From: Martensiomyces pterosporus
Taxonomy: Eukaryota; Kickxellomycota; Kickxellomycetes; Kickxellales; Kickxellaceae
Reading direction: 5' to 3'
Assembly: GCA_025201845.1 (NCBI GenBank)
Contig: MU604006.1
Location: 8,713-72,712 of the forward strand
DNA length: 64,000 bases
In this document: in pieces, positions 51,326 through 60,635 of the stretch
Position numbering within the stretch: position 1 is the stretch's first letter
Layout: every line of letters starts with the position of its first letter
Translations under genes and position numbers: made by a program
Notes under the pieces: generated by a model
What the model was told of the DNA's origin: nothing
Databases searched by the model: none
Seen by the model: only the letters and a program-made list of their open reading frames with translations

Positions 51326-53341
51326 TCAGATGGCGGCTTTGATCTTCTCTATGGTATCGTACAGCTTCTTTGCGACTTCGCCGTTCTTTGTGCGGATCAG
51401 ATACCGGGTGGGCTTTCCATCGGTGATAACGAGCACGCCAACCTCCTTCTTGCCTGCAGTGTGCTCGGCGTTCATCTCCTTGAACACAGCAGCGTTGAGC
51501 GTCAGCTTGTCAGATCCCTCCTGCCGGCAAAGCAGGCGAGCACGCTTCTCACCGCCATCTGCCTCCCAGGTGTTGACCTTGAGGTTGCCGACGCCCAAGT
51601 CCTTGTACTTCTTGTTGGCACCGTCCCACATGTACAGCTTTGCACGCGCCTGGTGCTCAGTAGTCTCGCCTTCCTCACCAGCGTTGGTGGGCTCCTTCTT
51701 CGAGTCCTCCTCATCTTCCTCCTTCGTGCTGCTGTCAGCCTCGGCCTCGGCCTCGGCCTCATCGTCGTTATCAGCGCTGCTGGCTACAGCAGGTTTGGCC
51801 GTGCTGCCAAACCCAAACGAAAAGGCTGGCTTTTGCGCCGCATCGCCCTTTGACTCTGCTTCGGGCTTTGCGAATCCGAACGAGAAGGGCTTTTTGGCTC
51901 CAGCATCGGCAGGCTCTGCAGCACTAGGCTTGCTGAAGCTGAAAGAAAACCCAGCCTTGGCAGGCGCAGCAGCAGGTGCATCCTTGCTGCTGCTGCTGCT
52001 GCCTGCAGAGCCAAAGCTAAACTTCAGGGGCGTCGACTCAGCGGTAGATGGCGATGGGGAAGCGAACAACGAGGGCTTCTTGGGTGCAGGCTCCTCAGCT
52101 GCCTTTGCACTATCCGAAGTGTGCTTCAGCGTAGAACCGCTGCCACCGGCTGTGGCTGGCTGGCCCTTAGTGATCTTCTCCCAGTGGGCACGGTACTGCT
52201 CAAGAAGCGGCGTGAGGTCGACAAAGGCGTTGGCAGCGACTGCATCGCCAATCTTCTTCTGCAGCGAGACATTCAGGCCGCGGATGTTCTTGTAGAACTC
52301 TTCATCCTTGTCCGAGCCGCTGCTAGCTCCAGAGCTGGCTGGGTCAGCAGTGATTGCTGCCTGAGTAGTGGCGCTCGGCACAGGGTCGCTCGTGGTGGTA
52401 GCGAGAGTAGCAGTAGCGGGAACACCTCCTGGTGGCACAAACCCAGACGAAAAGGCGGGTTTCTTTGCCACGCTGCCAAAGAGAGACGATCCGGCGGATG
52501 ATCCAGCTGTGGGGGGCTTAAACGACGGCATCGAAAGCGACGCAGGCTTGTCCTTTGGTTCCTCAGCAGACGGCTTCACAGACTCCTTAGCAGGCGTCTT
52601 GGCAGGCTCCTCAGCTGGTGCAGGGGTAGAGACAGCGGGTGCAGGAGAGGGGGCAGCAGCCGCAAGAGCCTTGCTCCCAAACGAGAAGGCACCAAATGCA
52701 TTCTTTGGCTGGCTCTTGCCAGAGTCAGCACCAGAATCGGTCTTTGGCTCCGCCTTCTTTCCAAAAGCACTGCTGAAGGCCCCTCCGAAAGCCGGTGCTG
52801 CAGTCGAGGCGGCAGCAGGAGTGGCCTTGGAGGGCGAGCCAAACGACGATCCAAATACGCCAGGCTTGAAAGCACTGGCACCAAGCGATGGGGCTTGATT
52901 GTCGCTGCTCTGCGCCGACGCAGTGCCTGCTGATCCAAACGAGAACCCTTGAGCTGCTGCACTCGAAGCAGAGCTGGCGGCGCCAAATGAACCAGAGGCG
53001 GCAGGCTTTGCAAGCGCCCCGAATCCCGCGAAGCTGCCAAACGACGCGGCAGGTTTAGCAGCAGTGGCAGTGGCAGGCGCGCCAAAGGAGCCGCCCGCAC
53101 CTGCTGCTGCTCCTTGCTGCCCAAAGCCCGCAAACCCACCGAACGATGCCTTGGGTGCCGACGATTCGGCGCCTGCGCCAGCACCGCGTATCCGCGACTT
53201 GGGCTTCTTTATGACGCGCTGAGCCAAGGCTTCCTTGTCGGCCATGCGGAAGGTGCCCTCGCTGTAATCGGTGTTGTTGTAATCGTCCTCTTCATTTTGA
53301 TTCAGCTGAGTAAGCTGCTTTTCAGCCGTGCGCTTTGCCAT
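51326..53341 (-). CDS. NUP2: Nucleoporin Nup50/Nup2-like
   Basis: 671 residues. The N-terminus MAKRTAEKQLTQLNQNEEDD is the importin-alpha-binding start typical of Nup50/Nup2. The middle is an FG region with FGGFAGFG, FGSFAGFG, FSFGSAG, FSFSFSKP and FSFGFAKP repeats. A conserved Nup50-type helix occurs in FYKNIRGLNVSLQKKIGDAV and FVDLTPLLEQYRAHWEKI. The C-terminal ~115 residues are a Ran-binding domain: ARAKLYMWDGANKKYKDLGV, NLKVNTWEA, RARLLCRQEGSDKLTLNAAV and TRYLIRTKNGEVAKKLYD. It acts at the nuclear basket in importin-alpha recycling. Long open frames on the opposite strand (up to 343 codons) are shadows of the biased composition. Confidence 0.93.
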   Translation of the reverse strand: MAKRTAEKQLTQLNQNEEDDYNNTDYSEGTFRMADKEALAQRVIKKPKSRIRGAGAGAESSAPKASFGGFAGFGQQGAAAGAGGSFGAPATATAAKPAASFGSFAGFGALAKPAASGSFGAASSASSAAAQGFSFGSAGTASAQSSDNQAPSLGASAFKPGVFGSSFGSPSKATPAAASTAAPAFGGAFSSAFGKKAEPKTDSGADSGKSQPKNAFGAFSFGSKALAAAAPSPAPAVSTPAPAEEPAKTPAKESVKPSAEEPKDKPASLSMPSFKPPTAGSSAGSSLFGSVAKKPAFSSGFVPPGGVPATATLATTTSDPVPSATTQAAITADPASSGASSGSDKDEEFYKNIRGLNVSLQKKIGDAVAANAFVDLTPLLEQYRAHWEKITKGQPATAGGSGSTLKHTSDSAKAAEEPAPKKPSLFASPSPSTAESTPLKFSFGSAGSSSSSKDAPAAAPAKAGFSFSFSKPSAAEPADAGAKKPFSFGFAKPEAESKGDAAQKPAFSFGFGSTAKPAVASSADNDDEAEAEAEADSSTKEEDEEDSKKEPTNAGEEGETTEHQARAKLYMWDGANKKYKDLGVGNLKVNTWEADGGEKRARLLCRQEGSDKLTLNAAVFKEMNAEHTAGKKEVGVLVITDGKPTRYLIRTKNGEVAKKLYDTIEKIKAAI

Positions 53342-53892
53342 TTTTCAAGAAAACTAAGCAAACAAAAAGCGCGTATGCGTGCCTCCCTCCCGTTGGCTGG
53401 TGCTATGAATGTGTGTGCGGGATGCTGACGCGACAATGTGTGAAAAAGAAGGGCGGAATAGCGTTTGCGTGCACAAAATGCACTGAGGGCAGACCAGGAA
53501 AATGTAAAGAAGCGCGAGGCAAAGGGCGAGAGAAAAAAAATTTACCAAGCTGGCTTTGTGGTGCTGGGATAAATAAAGTGACTCGTATGGAAAATGCCCA
53601 CCAAAAGCTTCTGGTTTGGCCCATTGTGCTACGCTGCATTTCTCTTCTCCAGCCCATGCCCTTGTGGACCCCTTTACCACTTTCTCTACTGCAAAGACCG
53701 AGAGCAGCTCGCGCGCAGTTATACTCTTTGCTCGCATACCATTGCTCGTTCTTTACGTCCCCTTGTGATAAATGCACAACCCTTTCGCTCTGCCAGCAGC
53801 CAACTCCACAGCACCGACCTCTACAACGCCAGTGCATGCCTACCTTGGCTGCCTAGTCACAGACAGAACAATCGCCATCGCAAGCAGCAGTG
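53342..53892. other. Divergent promoter region NUP50/CUE2-like
   Basis: No gene seen; a short A run lies near 53533 and the proximal CUE2-like leader is C/T-rich. Confidence 0.35.
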
Positions 53893-55728
53893 ATGGCCAC
53901 CCTTGAATCCCTTATTGCCGAGTACGGCAAGTTTGTTGACAAAGAGCTCATTGCATCCATATGGGCCGAGCAGAGCAGCGACGAGGCAAAGTGCCGCAAC
54001 ATCATCCGTATGCTGAGCGGCCAAGGCGACGGAAGCAAGAGCGAGCACAGCGCAGCACCCAGCGACACTGCCTCCAACAGCTGGGCGGACACTCTCAGCT
54101 CATTCTCTGAGCCCTCTGAAACAAAGACACCGACACTGCCATCGGCATCAGCGTCGTCGTCTAGCAGCATTCCTGGCAGCTCTGTGCCAGAGGCAATTAC
54201 GTCGCCTGAAGTGCTTGTCGAGTTCCTTTCTGCCTGCTTCCCAGAGTGCGGCGTAGACTATCTGCAAACGAAGATTCGCGAGACATTCAGCACCAGCACC
54301 GCGCATGGCCTCCGTGTGGATCCCATCGAAGCCATCGATATTATCAGCAATGCGCTCTACAACGACATTGAGACGGTGGAGAACCAGCAATACCAGCACC
54401 AGCACCAGCACCAGCACCAAGAGTCTGGCCGCCATGTCTCAAGTCCCCCGCTGCCGCCAGCCGCTGGTAAGGGTGCGTCGGCAGACCTGACAAGCACGTC
54501 GCTTGCCGATATCCAGTCAAAATACGCTGTGCCAAGGCCCAAGGGCAAGAACCAGCGCAAAAAGTCCTCCAAGGGAAACGGCAGCACAGACTCGCGTCGC
54601 AATGGGTTTGCGCAGTCTGCGTATAAGGCTGCAGAGTACAATGCCTCAGACAACGCATGGGGCGCAATCAATGCCGAGCTCGAGTCAATCTGCAGCATAT
54701 TCCCCATGCTGTCAATTGGCACTGTCCGTTCGACGTACCACGCATGCGGTGCCAACATTGACCAGACTGTGGCCAAGCTGTCGGCAACCGTTGAGAAGAT
54801 GGCTCAGACTAAGCCCAGAGCTGGCGCAGAAGCCATGCGTGGAAAGCGCGCACAAGCAGCGGCGCAGCCAGCGAGGAAGAGCACGAAGCACATATCTGAG
54901 ATAGCCAGCACACTGCGCATGCTGTTTCCAGACCATGACGAGGATGTGCTAGAGCGAATTGCACGCGAGTCGAGCGATGCAAGCGATGCGGCGGACAAGG
55001 TCCTCCGGCTGCCAGGCGAAACGGACAGGTCGTCAGGCAAGGATGGTGCATCAGCCAACAAGGGAACTAAGTGGCGCCGAGCAGACAGCCTATCGTCCCA
55101 CCGCGTGTCGTCGTCCAGCGGCAGCGCACTGGCTGGTAATGGAGCTGAGGCACACGACCCTCTTGAGCGCATTCCGCTCGCCGATCTTTCGGGAGGTGCT
55201 AGGGCATGGGTTGCGGACCACCACGTTGACCCGGCTTATTGCCGCAGCAAGGCCGAGGCTTTGCTGGAAAAGCGCAACGAGCTGTATCGCAAGGCTGTGC
55301 AGGCGTATGCGCGCCGAAGCACTGCCAAGGCACACAGCGCAACGGCGCTGTACTATTCCACCGAGGGCCACAAGTACGACGCCAAGGCACGCGTGTGGAG
55401 AATGAGAGCAGCCCAGGCCACTGTCGCTGCAATGAAGCGAGCCAGCGAGAATATCATCGACTTGCATGGCGTGTCGCGTGCCGAAGCTGTCGCTGTGGTA
55501 CTGGAGGAAGCCAACGTGTGGTACTCGCACACCAAAAGCACCGATGCCCACCTGCAGCGCCCGGCACCGCTGCACATCATCACAGGCCTTGGAACCCACT
55601 CGGTTGATGGCAAGGCACGCGTCCACCCATCTGTGGCGCGTGCGCTCAGAGAAAATGGCTGGTGGTTTGAGGAGGGCCGGGGCTTTATCGACGTTCTGGG
55701 AGTTCGCCAAGGCGGCGCTCGCGTGTAG
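53893..55728 (+). CDS. CUE2: CUE2/N4BP2-like protein: CUE repeats, DUF1771 and SMR domain
   Basis: 611 residues from the ATG at 53893. Four CUE/UBA-like helical segments are visible: LIASIWAEQSSDEAKCRNII, PEVLVEFLSACFPECGVDYL, ESICSIFPMLSIGTVRSTYH and EIASTLRMLFPDHDEDVLER. A (Gln-His)n tract lies between the second and third. DUF1771 follows (CRSKAEALLEKRNELYRKAV), then an SMR domain with NIIDLHGVSRAEAV (DLHG near 523) and the nuclease-type loop LHIITGLGTHS (near 560). Yeast Cue2 has CUE domains plus SMR and cleaves mRNA at collided ribosomes in no-go decay, so the same role is likely. The family identity is strong; the count of CUE domains is by eye. Confidence 0.85.
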   Translation: MATLESLIAEYGKFVDKELIASIWAEQSSDEAKCRNIIRMLSGQGDGSKSEHSAAPSDTASNSWADTLSSFSEPSETKTPTLPSASASSSSSIPGSSVPEAITSPEVLVEFLSACFPECGVDYLQTKIRETFSTSTAHGLRVDPIEAIDIISNALYNDIETVENQQYQHQHQHQHQESGRHVSSPPLPPAAGKGASADLTSTSLADIQSKYAVPRPKGKNQRKKSSKGNGSTDSRRNGFAQSAYKAAEYNASDNAWGAINAELESICSIFPMLSIGTVRSTYHACGANIDQTVAKLSATVEKMAQTKPRAGAEAMRGKRAQAAAQPARKSTKHISEIASTLRMLFPDHDEDVLERIARESSDASDAADKVLRLPGETDRSSGKDGASANKGTKWRRADSLSSHRVSSSSGSALAGNGAEAHDPLERIPLADLSGGARAWVADHHVDPAYCRSKAEALLEKRNELYRKAVQAYARRSTAKAHSATALYYSTEGHKYDAKARVWRMRAAQATVAAMKRASENIIDLHGVSRAEAVAVVLEEANVWYSHTKSTDAHLQRPAPLHIITGLGTHSVDGKARVHPSVARALRENGWWFEEGRGFIDVLGVRQGGARV

Positions 55729-55986
55729 GCGGCTGAAAGAGCCGTAAGCGCCGCCATTCCTCTGTTTTTCATTCGCCTGTTTGCCTAACGCCAAAGCCTA
55801 TGCCATACTATTCCCCCAGCGGCTGCCCAGCCCTCCCCGAAACCAACCGTTTTGGCAGCACCCCTACCTCTTGCGTTATTTCTTAGAATCTTTAGCTTTG
55901 CAGAGCCCGTTTTCCTCGTTTGTAATCCTACCTGCGAGCTCAGAAAAGGAACAGCAGCAACAGCAGTAGTAACAGCATCAACAGAG

Positions 55987-56628
55987 ATGGCAGAGAAAGC
56001 GAAGGAGACAGAGCTATCGATCGCTGGGACTGCATCGAAGAGCGAAGAGCGCGCTTCAAAGAGGGACGAGGGCGAGGGCATGGATGTGGAGGAGCCCGGA
56101 GCCGTAGCCGAGCCCAGTGGTGCAGCCGAGCCCCGTGCAGCTCCGAGCGCCGCAGAGAATGCGCAAAGATCGGTTGAAGGATGGGTTATAGTAGCAACGG
56201 GGGTCCACGAGGAGGCACGCGAAGAAGATGTGCAGGACTTTTTCTCGGACTATGGCAGAGTCAGAAACCTGCACTTGAACCTGGACAGGCAAACTGGATA
56301 CGTCAAGGGCTACGCGCTAATCGAGTATGCGACATACAAGGAGGCAAAGTCGGTGGTGGGTGGTGCATCGGGCAGGAGGCTGCTGGGACGGGCCATTCAA
56401 GTCGACTTTGCCTTTGTTCAAGGAGACGACGACGAGGATGAAGAGACCGATGGCCGGTCGCGAGACAGGTACTCACGCAGGCCTTCCTTCCACGACAGGC
56501 AGAGAAGGCCGGCGGGCTCGGAGGCAGCCAGCAGCGGCAGGTGGGCTGACAGACTGGGTGGTCTTGGGCAGCCTCCCGAGAAGCTCCCCGAACGGACACG
56601 AGAGCTGTCACCAGACCGGGGCTTCTGA
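55987..56628 (+). CDS. RBM8A: Exon-junction complex RNA-binding protein Y14 (RBM8A)
   Basis: 213 residues. The N-terminal ~60 residues are acidic and Ala-rich. A single RRM follows: [20 protein letters not shown] (RNP2 VIVATG), then [20 protein letters not shown] and [16 protein letters not shown] (RNP1), [15 protein letters not shown]. The Y14-specific [19 protein letters not shown] stretch is near-invariant, so the identification is secure. The C-terminus is Arg/Ser-rich. Y14 pairs with Mago in the exon-junction complex and marks spliced mRNA, fitting a genome with many introns. The ATG at 55987 was chosen because the open frame to 55852 upstream is leader. Confidence 0.95.
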   Translation: MAEKAKETELSIAGTASKSEERASKRDEGEGMDVEEPGAVAEPSGAAEPRAAPSAAENAQRSVEGWVIVATGVHEEAREEDVQDFFSDYGRVRNLHLNLDRQTGYVKGYALIEYATYKEAKSVVGGASGRRLLGRAIQVDFAFVQGDDDEDEETDGRSRDRYSRRPSFHDRQRRPAGSEAASSGRWADRLGGLGQPPEKLPERTRELSPDRGF

Positions 56629-56813
56629 TCCCTTTTATGCCCTCCCAAAAAGCACCACGGGCAGGCATGAGCTACAGCCAGCAGCACCGAGGCACACAGT
56701 AGCCAGCTCTTCTCCTCTGCTTCACACACCAGTTTCTTATTTTATGCTCCTTTGCTTTTCTCCTTTCTTTGGCAAGCGCACAGCCCCTTTTGTTTTGGCC
56801 TAGAGCACGTACC

Positions 56814-57329
56814 ATGTTGCCTGGAGCAGCAGCAGCGCGCACACTGCAGTTTGGCGCTATCAAAATACCGCTTTCACAGTCGTTCCTTGTGTCAAGGCTA
56901 TCCTTTGGCCTCGTTAACCTAAAGCCGATTCGCCCCGGACACGTTCTGGTCGTCTCAAGGCGCCGAGTCGCGCGGTTTAATGAACTCAGCAGCGACGAAG
57001 TTGCGGACCTGTTTCTCCAGGGCCAGCGAGTCAGCAAGGTCATTGAGCGCCTATACAAGGCGGACAGCATGACCCTGTGCATTCAAGACGGCAAGGAGGC
57101 TGGCCAGACCGTGCCCCACGTACACCTGCACATTATCCCCAGGAACAAGGGCGACTTTGACAGCAATGACGAAATATACGACGAGCTCGATGGCAGGATG
57201 CCGCCGGCACCGCAGCGCGGACAGCGTGGTATGGACAACGACGAGCGTGACCCGCGGTCGGCCGAGGACATGGCGAGCGAGGCGGAGGTCTTGCGCAAGG
57301 AGTTTGGTACATGGAACGAGGGGCTCTGA
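56814..57329 (+). CDS. HNT2: HIT-family hydrolase, Fhit/Hnt2-like
   Basis: 171 residues. The HIT motif is H102-V-H104-L-H106 in VPHVHLHIIPRNKGDF. The Fhit-type upstream block is FGLVNLKPIRPGHVLVVSRR then RFNELSSDEVADLF and MTLCIQDGKEAGQT. Fhit and Hnt2 hydrolyse diadenosine polyphosphates such as Ap3A to AMP plus ADP. The first ~25 residues extend beyond typical Fhit proteins and contain Ala/Arg, so organelle targeting is possible but weak. The ATG at 56814 was chosen over the non-ATG frame start at 56769. Confidence 0.93.
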   Translation: MLPGAAAARTLQFGAIKIPLSQSFLVSRLSFGLVNLKPIRPGHVLVVSRRRVARFNELSSDEVADLFLQGQRVSKVIERLYKADSMTLCIQDGKEAGQTVPHVHLHIIPRNKGDFDSNDEIYDELDGRMPPAPQRGQRGMDNDERDPRSAEDMASEAEVLRKEFGTWNEGL

Positions 57330-57470
57330 TCAGATTATAAAGCGGCCAGTCAGCGATAAAGGCCTCCGCTGCTTCTCTTTTCTTTTCCGCTTGTCTGGGC
57401 AGCTGCAAAATACACTTTTTTTCTCACTCTTCTCAATATCCTCTCCGTCGGATTGCGACGCAGGCATAGA

Positions 57471-58511
57471 ATGCTTAGACTCGCGCTATTGAGAGCAGCG
57501 CATCGATGCGCCTTGAACAGCTCGATACGGGCAGCAAAGGCCCCGCTGGCTGCTCCGCTATCATACAGGTATTTGTCGCAGGTAGCACAGCCAGCACAGC
57601 CAGCTGGCGCGAGGCCTGTGGGCGCACAGGGCTCTGTAGATACGCAAGTGGGAACTGTATCGCCTCACCGGTACCATCTGGTCGTATGCAACTCTTCGCC
57701 AGACGAGTGGCCGTCCAAGGTCGAGGGCCTGAGCGAAACTATCTCCCATCTGGCGCGCGGCTCGGTGCGGCTTCCTGGCCGTGCAATGGTGACGCTCTCG
57801 GATTTCTCGCCCCTCCAGAGCAACAGCTGCGGGTGCTCGTGCTCGTGCGGGTCTGCCAGCAGCCCGCCAGCGGGCAAATACGACCGGATCGACGTCGCAG
57901 TGTTCCCTGTAGGCATCGTTGCAAAGCAGCTTGATGTCAGCGGAGTGCAAAAGCTGCTCGAGTGGTTGAGCCACGACATCTTGCTAACATCCTGGTCCGC
58001 ATCAAACACGCAGCTCCCACGTCCTCAGTTTGAGCATAGCTGGCTGGAGCTTACTCGCAACCGCCATATTTTTGTGTGCACGCATGGGTCGCGGGACCGT
58101 CTGTGCGGCACCCATGGCGCTCAGCTCCTCAAGGATCTGCGATCGCTCATAGCTGAGCGGAACCTCGGAAAGCACTGTGCTGCATGGTCGACTTCGCACA
58201 TTGGCGGGCACAAGTATGCGGCCAATGCGATCGTATATCCACGTGGCGACTGGTATGGCACATGGTGCGACAGGTGTGGCGGCAAGGGTCCTCGGCAGGA
58301 CACTAGCGCAAATGACGCCCAGTCCATCCTCGATGCTGCCACCCGCGACGTGGTCTGGTGGGATGCCTGGAGAGGTGCTATCAGCATGTCTAAAAGTGAG
58401 CAGGTCGCCACGTGGGCTAGAAGCAAAGGAGGCGGCGCCAGCACTGATCCTGGGAGCGCTGGCCTGGATGCAGTCAATTCCTGGACGCCAAGCATACGCA
58501 AGAGATCATGA
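57471..58511 (+). CDS. AIM32: Aim32/Apd1-type [2Fe-2S] thioredoxin-like protein
   Basis: 346 residues. The N-terminal ~45 residues (LRLALLRAAHRCALNSSIRA) are Arg/Ala-rich and acid-poor, a mitochondrial presequence, so Aim32 is preferred over cytosolic Apd1. The Fe-S signature is C203-x8-C212 in FVCTHGSRDRLCG and H243-x3-H247 in SHIGGHKYAANAIVYPRGDW. These are the two cysteines and two histidines of this Rieske-like cluster family. A separate cysteine group (C120, C122, C124, C126 in CGCSCSCG) lies in the N-terminal half. The ATG at 57471 starts the presequence. Confidence 0.9.
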   Translation: MLRLALLRAAHRCALNSSIRAAKAPLAAPLSYRYLSQVAQPAQPAGARPVGAQGSVDTQVGTVSPHRYHLVVCNSSPDEWPSKVEGLSETISHLARGSVRLPGRAMVTLSDFSPLQSNSCGCSCSCGSASSPPAGKYDRIDVAVFPVGIVAKQLDVSGVQKLLEWLSHDILLTSWSASNTQLPRPQFEHSWLELTRNRHIFVCTHGSRDRLCGTHGAQLLKDLRSLIAERNLGKHCAAWSTSHIGGHKYAANAIVYPRGDWYGTWCDRCGGKGPRQDTSANDAQSILDAATRDVVWWDAWRGAISMSKSEQVATWARSKGGGASTDPGSAGLDAVNSWTPSIRKRS

Positions 58512-58668
58512 CTCGAACATTCACATACTATGCGTACGAATGTTTCAGACGCGAATATTTATTTTCTGGAAATGGTGTCTAGTAAATAAACGGAGAACCA
58601 GCAATAGGGAAACTGCACGCTTTTATGACCCTGCATCATTGGTTCTTTACCCGGTTGGTAAATGCTGT

Positions 58669-59194
58669 TTACTTGGACCGCTTCTTCTTCTTTGGTGGTT
58701 CCTCATCATCCGAGTCCGAGTCGGAGCTGGACGAGTCGGAGCTGGACGAGTCGGAGCTGGACGATGACGAATCGCTGCCGCTGCCACTGCCACTATCGGA
58801 GCTGGAGCTGCTGGTAGAATCGCTGTCTGAATCCGAGCCAGACTCGCTGCTGTCGCTGTCGCTATCTGAATCAGAGCTGGAGCTGGAAGACGAACCAGAA
58901 CCAGGGCTAGACTCAGAGTCGCTGCCCGAATCCGAGGAGCCTGACGACGAATCGCTGTCACTATCGCTGTCTGAGTCAGAGCTGGAGCCAGCGTCGCTAT
59001 CCGAATCAGAGCTAGAGCTAGATCCTGAGCTCGACGAAGAACCGCTGCTGCTGTCGCTGTCGCTGTCAGAGCTAGAGTCGCTGTCAGACGACGAAGACGA
59101 AGACGAGCTAGAATCACTGTCGCTGCTCGAGCTGGATCCGGAATCAGAGTCGGATTCTGAATCAGAGTCGGAGCTTGAAGATGACGACTCATCC
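58669..59194 (-). repeat. Ser/Asp-coding low-complexity tract
   Basis: Imperfect repeats of tcg/gac/gag type triplets, with a 15-bp unit (gagtcggagctggac on the + strand) repeated three times around 58726-58770. It is open on both strands, producing a false antisense frame. Confidence 0.8.
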
Positions 59195-59465
59195 CTAGTT
59201 GTGGCAAGCGCACGACGCAGGCGCGTTAGTGGCCTGTAACGGGAGCGCGCATGCCTGTTGGCAGCTGTGCTGTTTGTAGCGATCTGCACTGGAGGCACGG
59301 CTATGCTTACCTTGATGCCAGCGCTTCAATGAACTCCAGAAGCGCTTTGTCCTTCTTTTCAATCGACTTTGCTTCCTCAAGCATGGCTTTAGTGGTCTTT
59401 TCGAGGCCATGCTTCAAAAGCAGGTCGCGCGCGTCAATAAGCTGCTTTGCCTTTGCGTTTGCCAT
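58669..59465 (-). CDS. LisH-motif protein with a long Ser/Asp repeat (Nopp140/SRP40-like)
   Basis: Two exons, 59465-59311 and 59194-58669 (intron GTAAGC..ACTAG, 116 bp; codon AG|G split), giving 226 residues. Exon 1 reads KQLIDARDLLLKHGLEKTTK then AMLEEAKSIEKKDKALLEFI, a LisH-type dimerisation motif. Exon 2 is almost entirely Ser and Asp with some Glu and Gly for about 160 residues and ends DDEEPPKKKKRSK, a nuclear-localisation-type tail. Acidic serine blocks of this kind are CK2 targets in nucleolar Nopp140/Srp40, which also begin with LisH. The SRP40 C-terminal domain is absent, so the match is partial. A nucleolar chaperone role is inference. Confidence 0.75.
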
Positions 59466-59799
59466 TTCAGCCAAGTATCGGTGCGTGTGAAGTGGAGAAA
59501 GGGAAGCGGAGAGAGAAGACGTAATTGGCAGCAGCCGTAAACAAAGCAGAGCAAAAACACCGTTCCACCGAAAATAGCTGTGAAACCGAGTCTCTACTCA
59601 GCAACCAGGGCCTCGGCCACCAGAGGAAAAAATCAACTGCTCAGTGCTTGATCATATCACGTGATGCGTGTAGAGACATGGACCTTGGGTTGTGTGGGTT
59701 GTGTATTGAGCTGGCACGCAGTAGACAGGGAGAAAGATGCGAATGTATACGTGGTCAGGAAAGAAAAGAGCCAAAGTACAAGGCTTGTCAGGGATCTGC
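59466..59799. other. Intergenic, promoter of the LisH gene
   Basis: Contains the 10-bp palindrome ATCACGTGAT at 59656-59665, about 195 bp upstream of the LisH ATG. No gene seen. Confidence 0.45.
59656..59665. promoter_or_regulatory. E-box palindrome ATCACGTGAT upstream of the LisH gene
   Basis: Perfect inverted repeat with a CACGTG core, in the same distance range as the other CACGTG sites in this window. Confidence 0.4.
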
Positions 59800-60315
59800 T
59801 CAGGCAAAGTCGTTTCGCAGCGAGTCGTAGACCTTCCATGCGCTGTTGGTTTTGAACTCTGGCGGAGCGACCGGGTTATCCTACAAGCAACGGGCACAAT
59901 GCTGGCGGCTGTTAGCAATGGGCGCTTTCCAGCACACATGGCGCTCCTTCTAGAAGCACACGCATGGTCTTGCAAAGCAGCACGTACCACTTGTCCACGA
60001 AGCGTGCCGGTGAGCTGCTTGTCGCGGCTCATCATCTTGCGATCCCAGTCATCGAGGCTGTAGCGGATAGCCTAACAAAACACAGCAGAGGCCACACGCA
60101 AGAGGGGCGAGAAAAGCAAAATTAGCACGCACATGGGATGAGGAAGCTCAGCAAGCAGCTCCAAAAGCCGCTCTTTGTTAGATTCGAAGCAGCGGGCCGC
60201 GTTTTACCTTGCCCTCGTTGCGCTTGTCGTGCGAGTATCTGATTCCGATGCTTGTCGCGACAAACATGCCGGAGATAATGGCAAAGGGGATAATGCTCTC
60301 GAATGGAAGCGGCAT
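59800..60315 (-). CDS. NDUFA1: Complex I subunit NDUFA1 (MWFE)
   Basis: Three short exons, 60315-60208, 60071-59988 and 59880-59800, giving 90 residues. The introns (136 and 107 bp) begin GTAAAA and GTACGT and end TTAG and GTAG. The spliced protein begins MPLPFESIIPFAIISGMFVA (single membrane helix), continues YSLDDWDRKMMSRDKQLTGT and ends DNPVAPPEFKTNSAWKVYDS. This matches the MPVPFE-, WDRxMMERDxxLTG- and NPxAPxxFxxN-W blocks of NDUFA1 in order and length. It is an accessory subunit of the membrane arm of mitochondrial NADH dehydrogenase. Its presence means complex I is retained. No single frame shows the whole gene. Confidence 0.9.
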
Positions 60316-60635
60316 TTTCGTGTGTATGTAATTTAGCTACCTCCGCTGGACCGAATTGACAAGGTTGGGCAAGAGAACAGAGAATGCCGAATAGCACAAA
60401 ACCAAAGCACTGCGGTAGTATGGAGCGGAAGAGAGCTGCAAGTGGAACTTGAATTGGTGTGGCATCGGCCAGCCAAGCTACTCATCGCTTCGCGCTCCTT
60501 ATCGCCCAAAGGCGAGATCAATTAGCTGGCATCTGATTTGATCCACGTGACTATTGGAAAGCGCACGGAAGCGCATAAAATGCTAAACAGAGACTAGAGA
60601 AGGAGAGAGAGGCAGCCGTAGATACGTGCGAGCGC
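60316..60635. other. Intergenic, NDUFA1 promoter and PRE10 3' flank
   Basis: Holds a CACGTGAC octamer at 60544-60551. Nothing else recognised. Confidence 0.45.
60544..60551 (+). promoter_or_regulatory. CACGTGAC octamer upstream of NDUFA1
   Basis: About 230 bp before the NDUFA1 ATG; reads GTCACGTG in the gene's own direction. Confidence 0.4.

Noticed and set aside
51264..52295. 343-codon open frame on the + strand across the nucleoporin gene
   Set aside because: It mirrors the FG/Ala-rich repeats of the minus-strand gene; the Ran-binding domain shows which strand codes.
58625..59239. Glu/Ser/Leu-repeat frame on the + strand opposite the LisH gene
   Set aside because: It is the complement of the Ser/Asp repeat. 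The minus-strand model has an ATG, a valid intron and a LisH motif.
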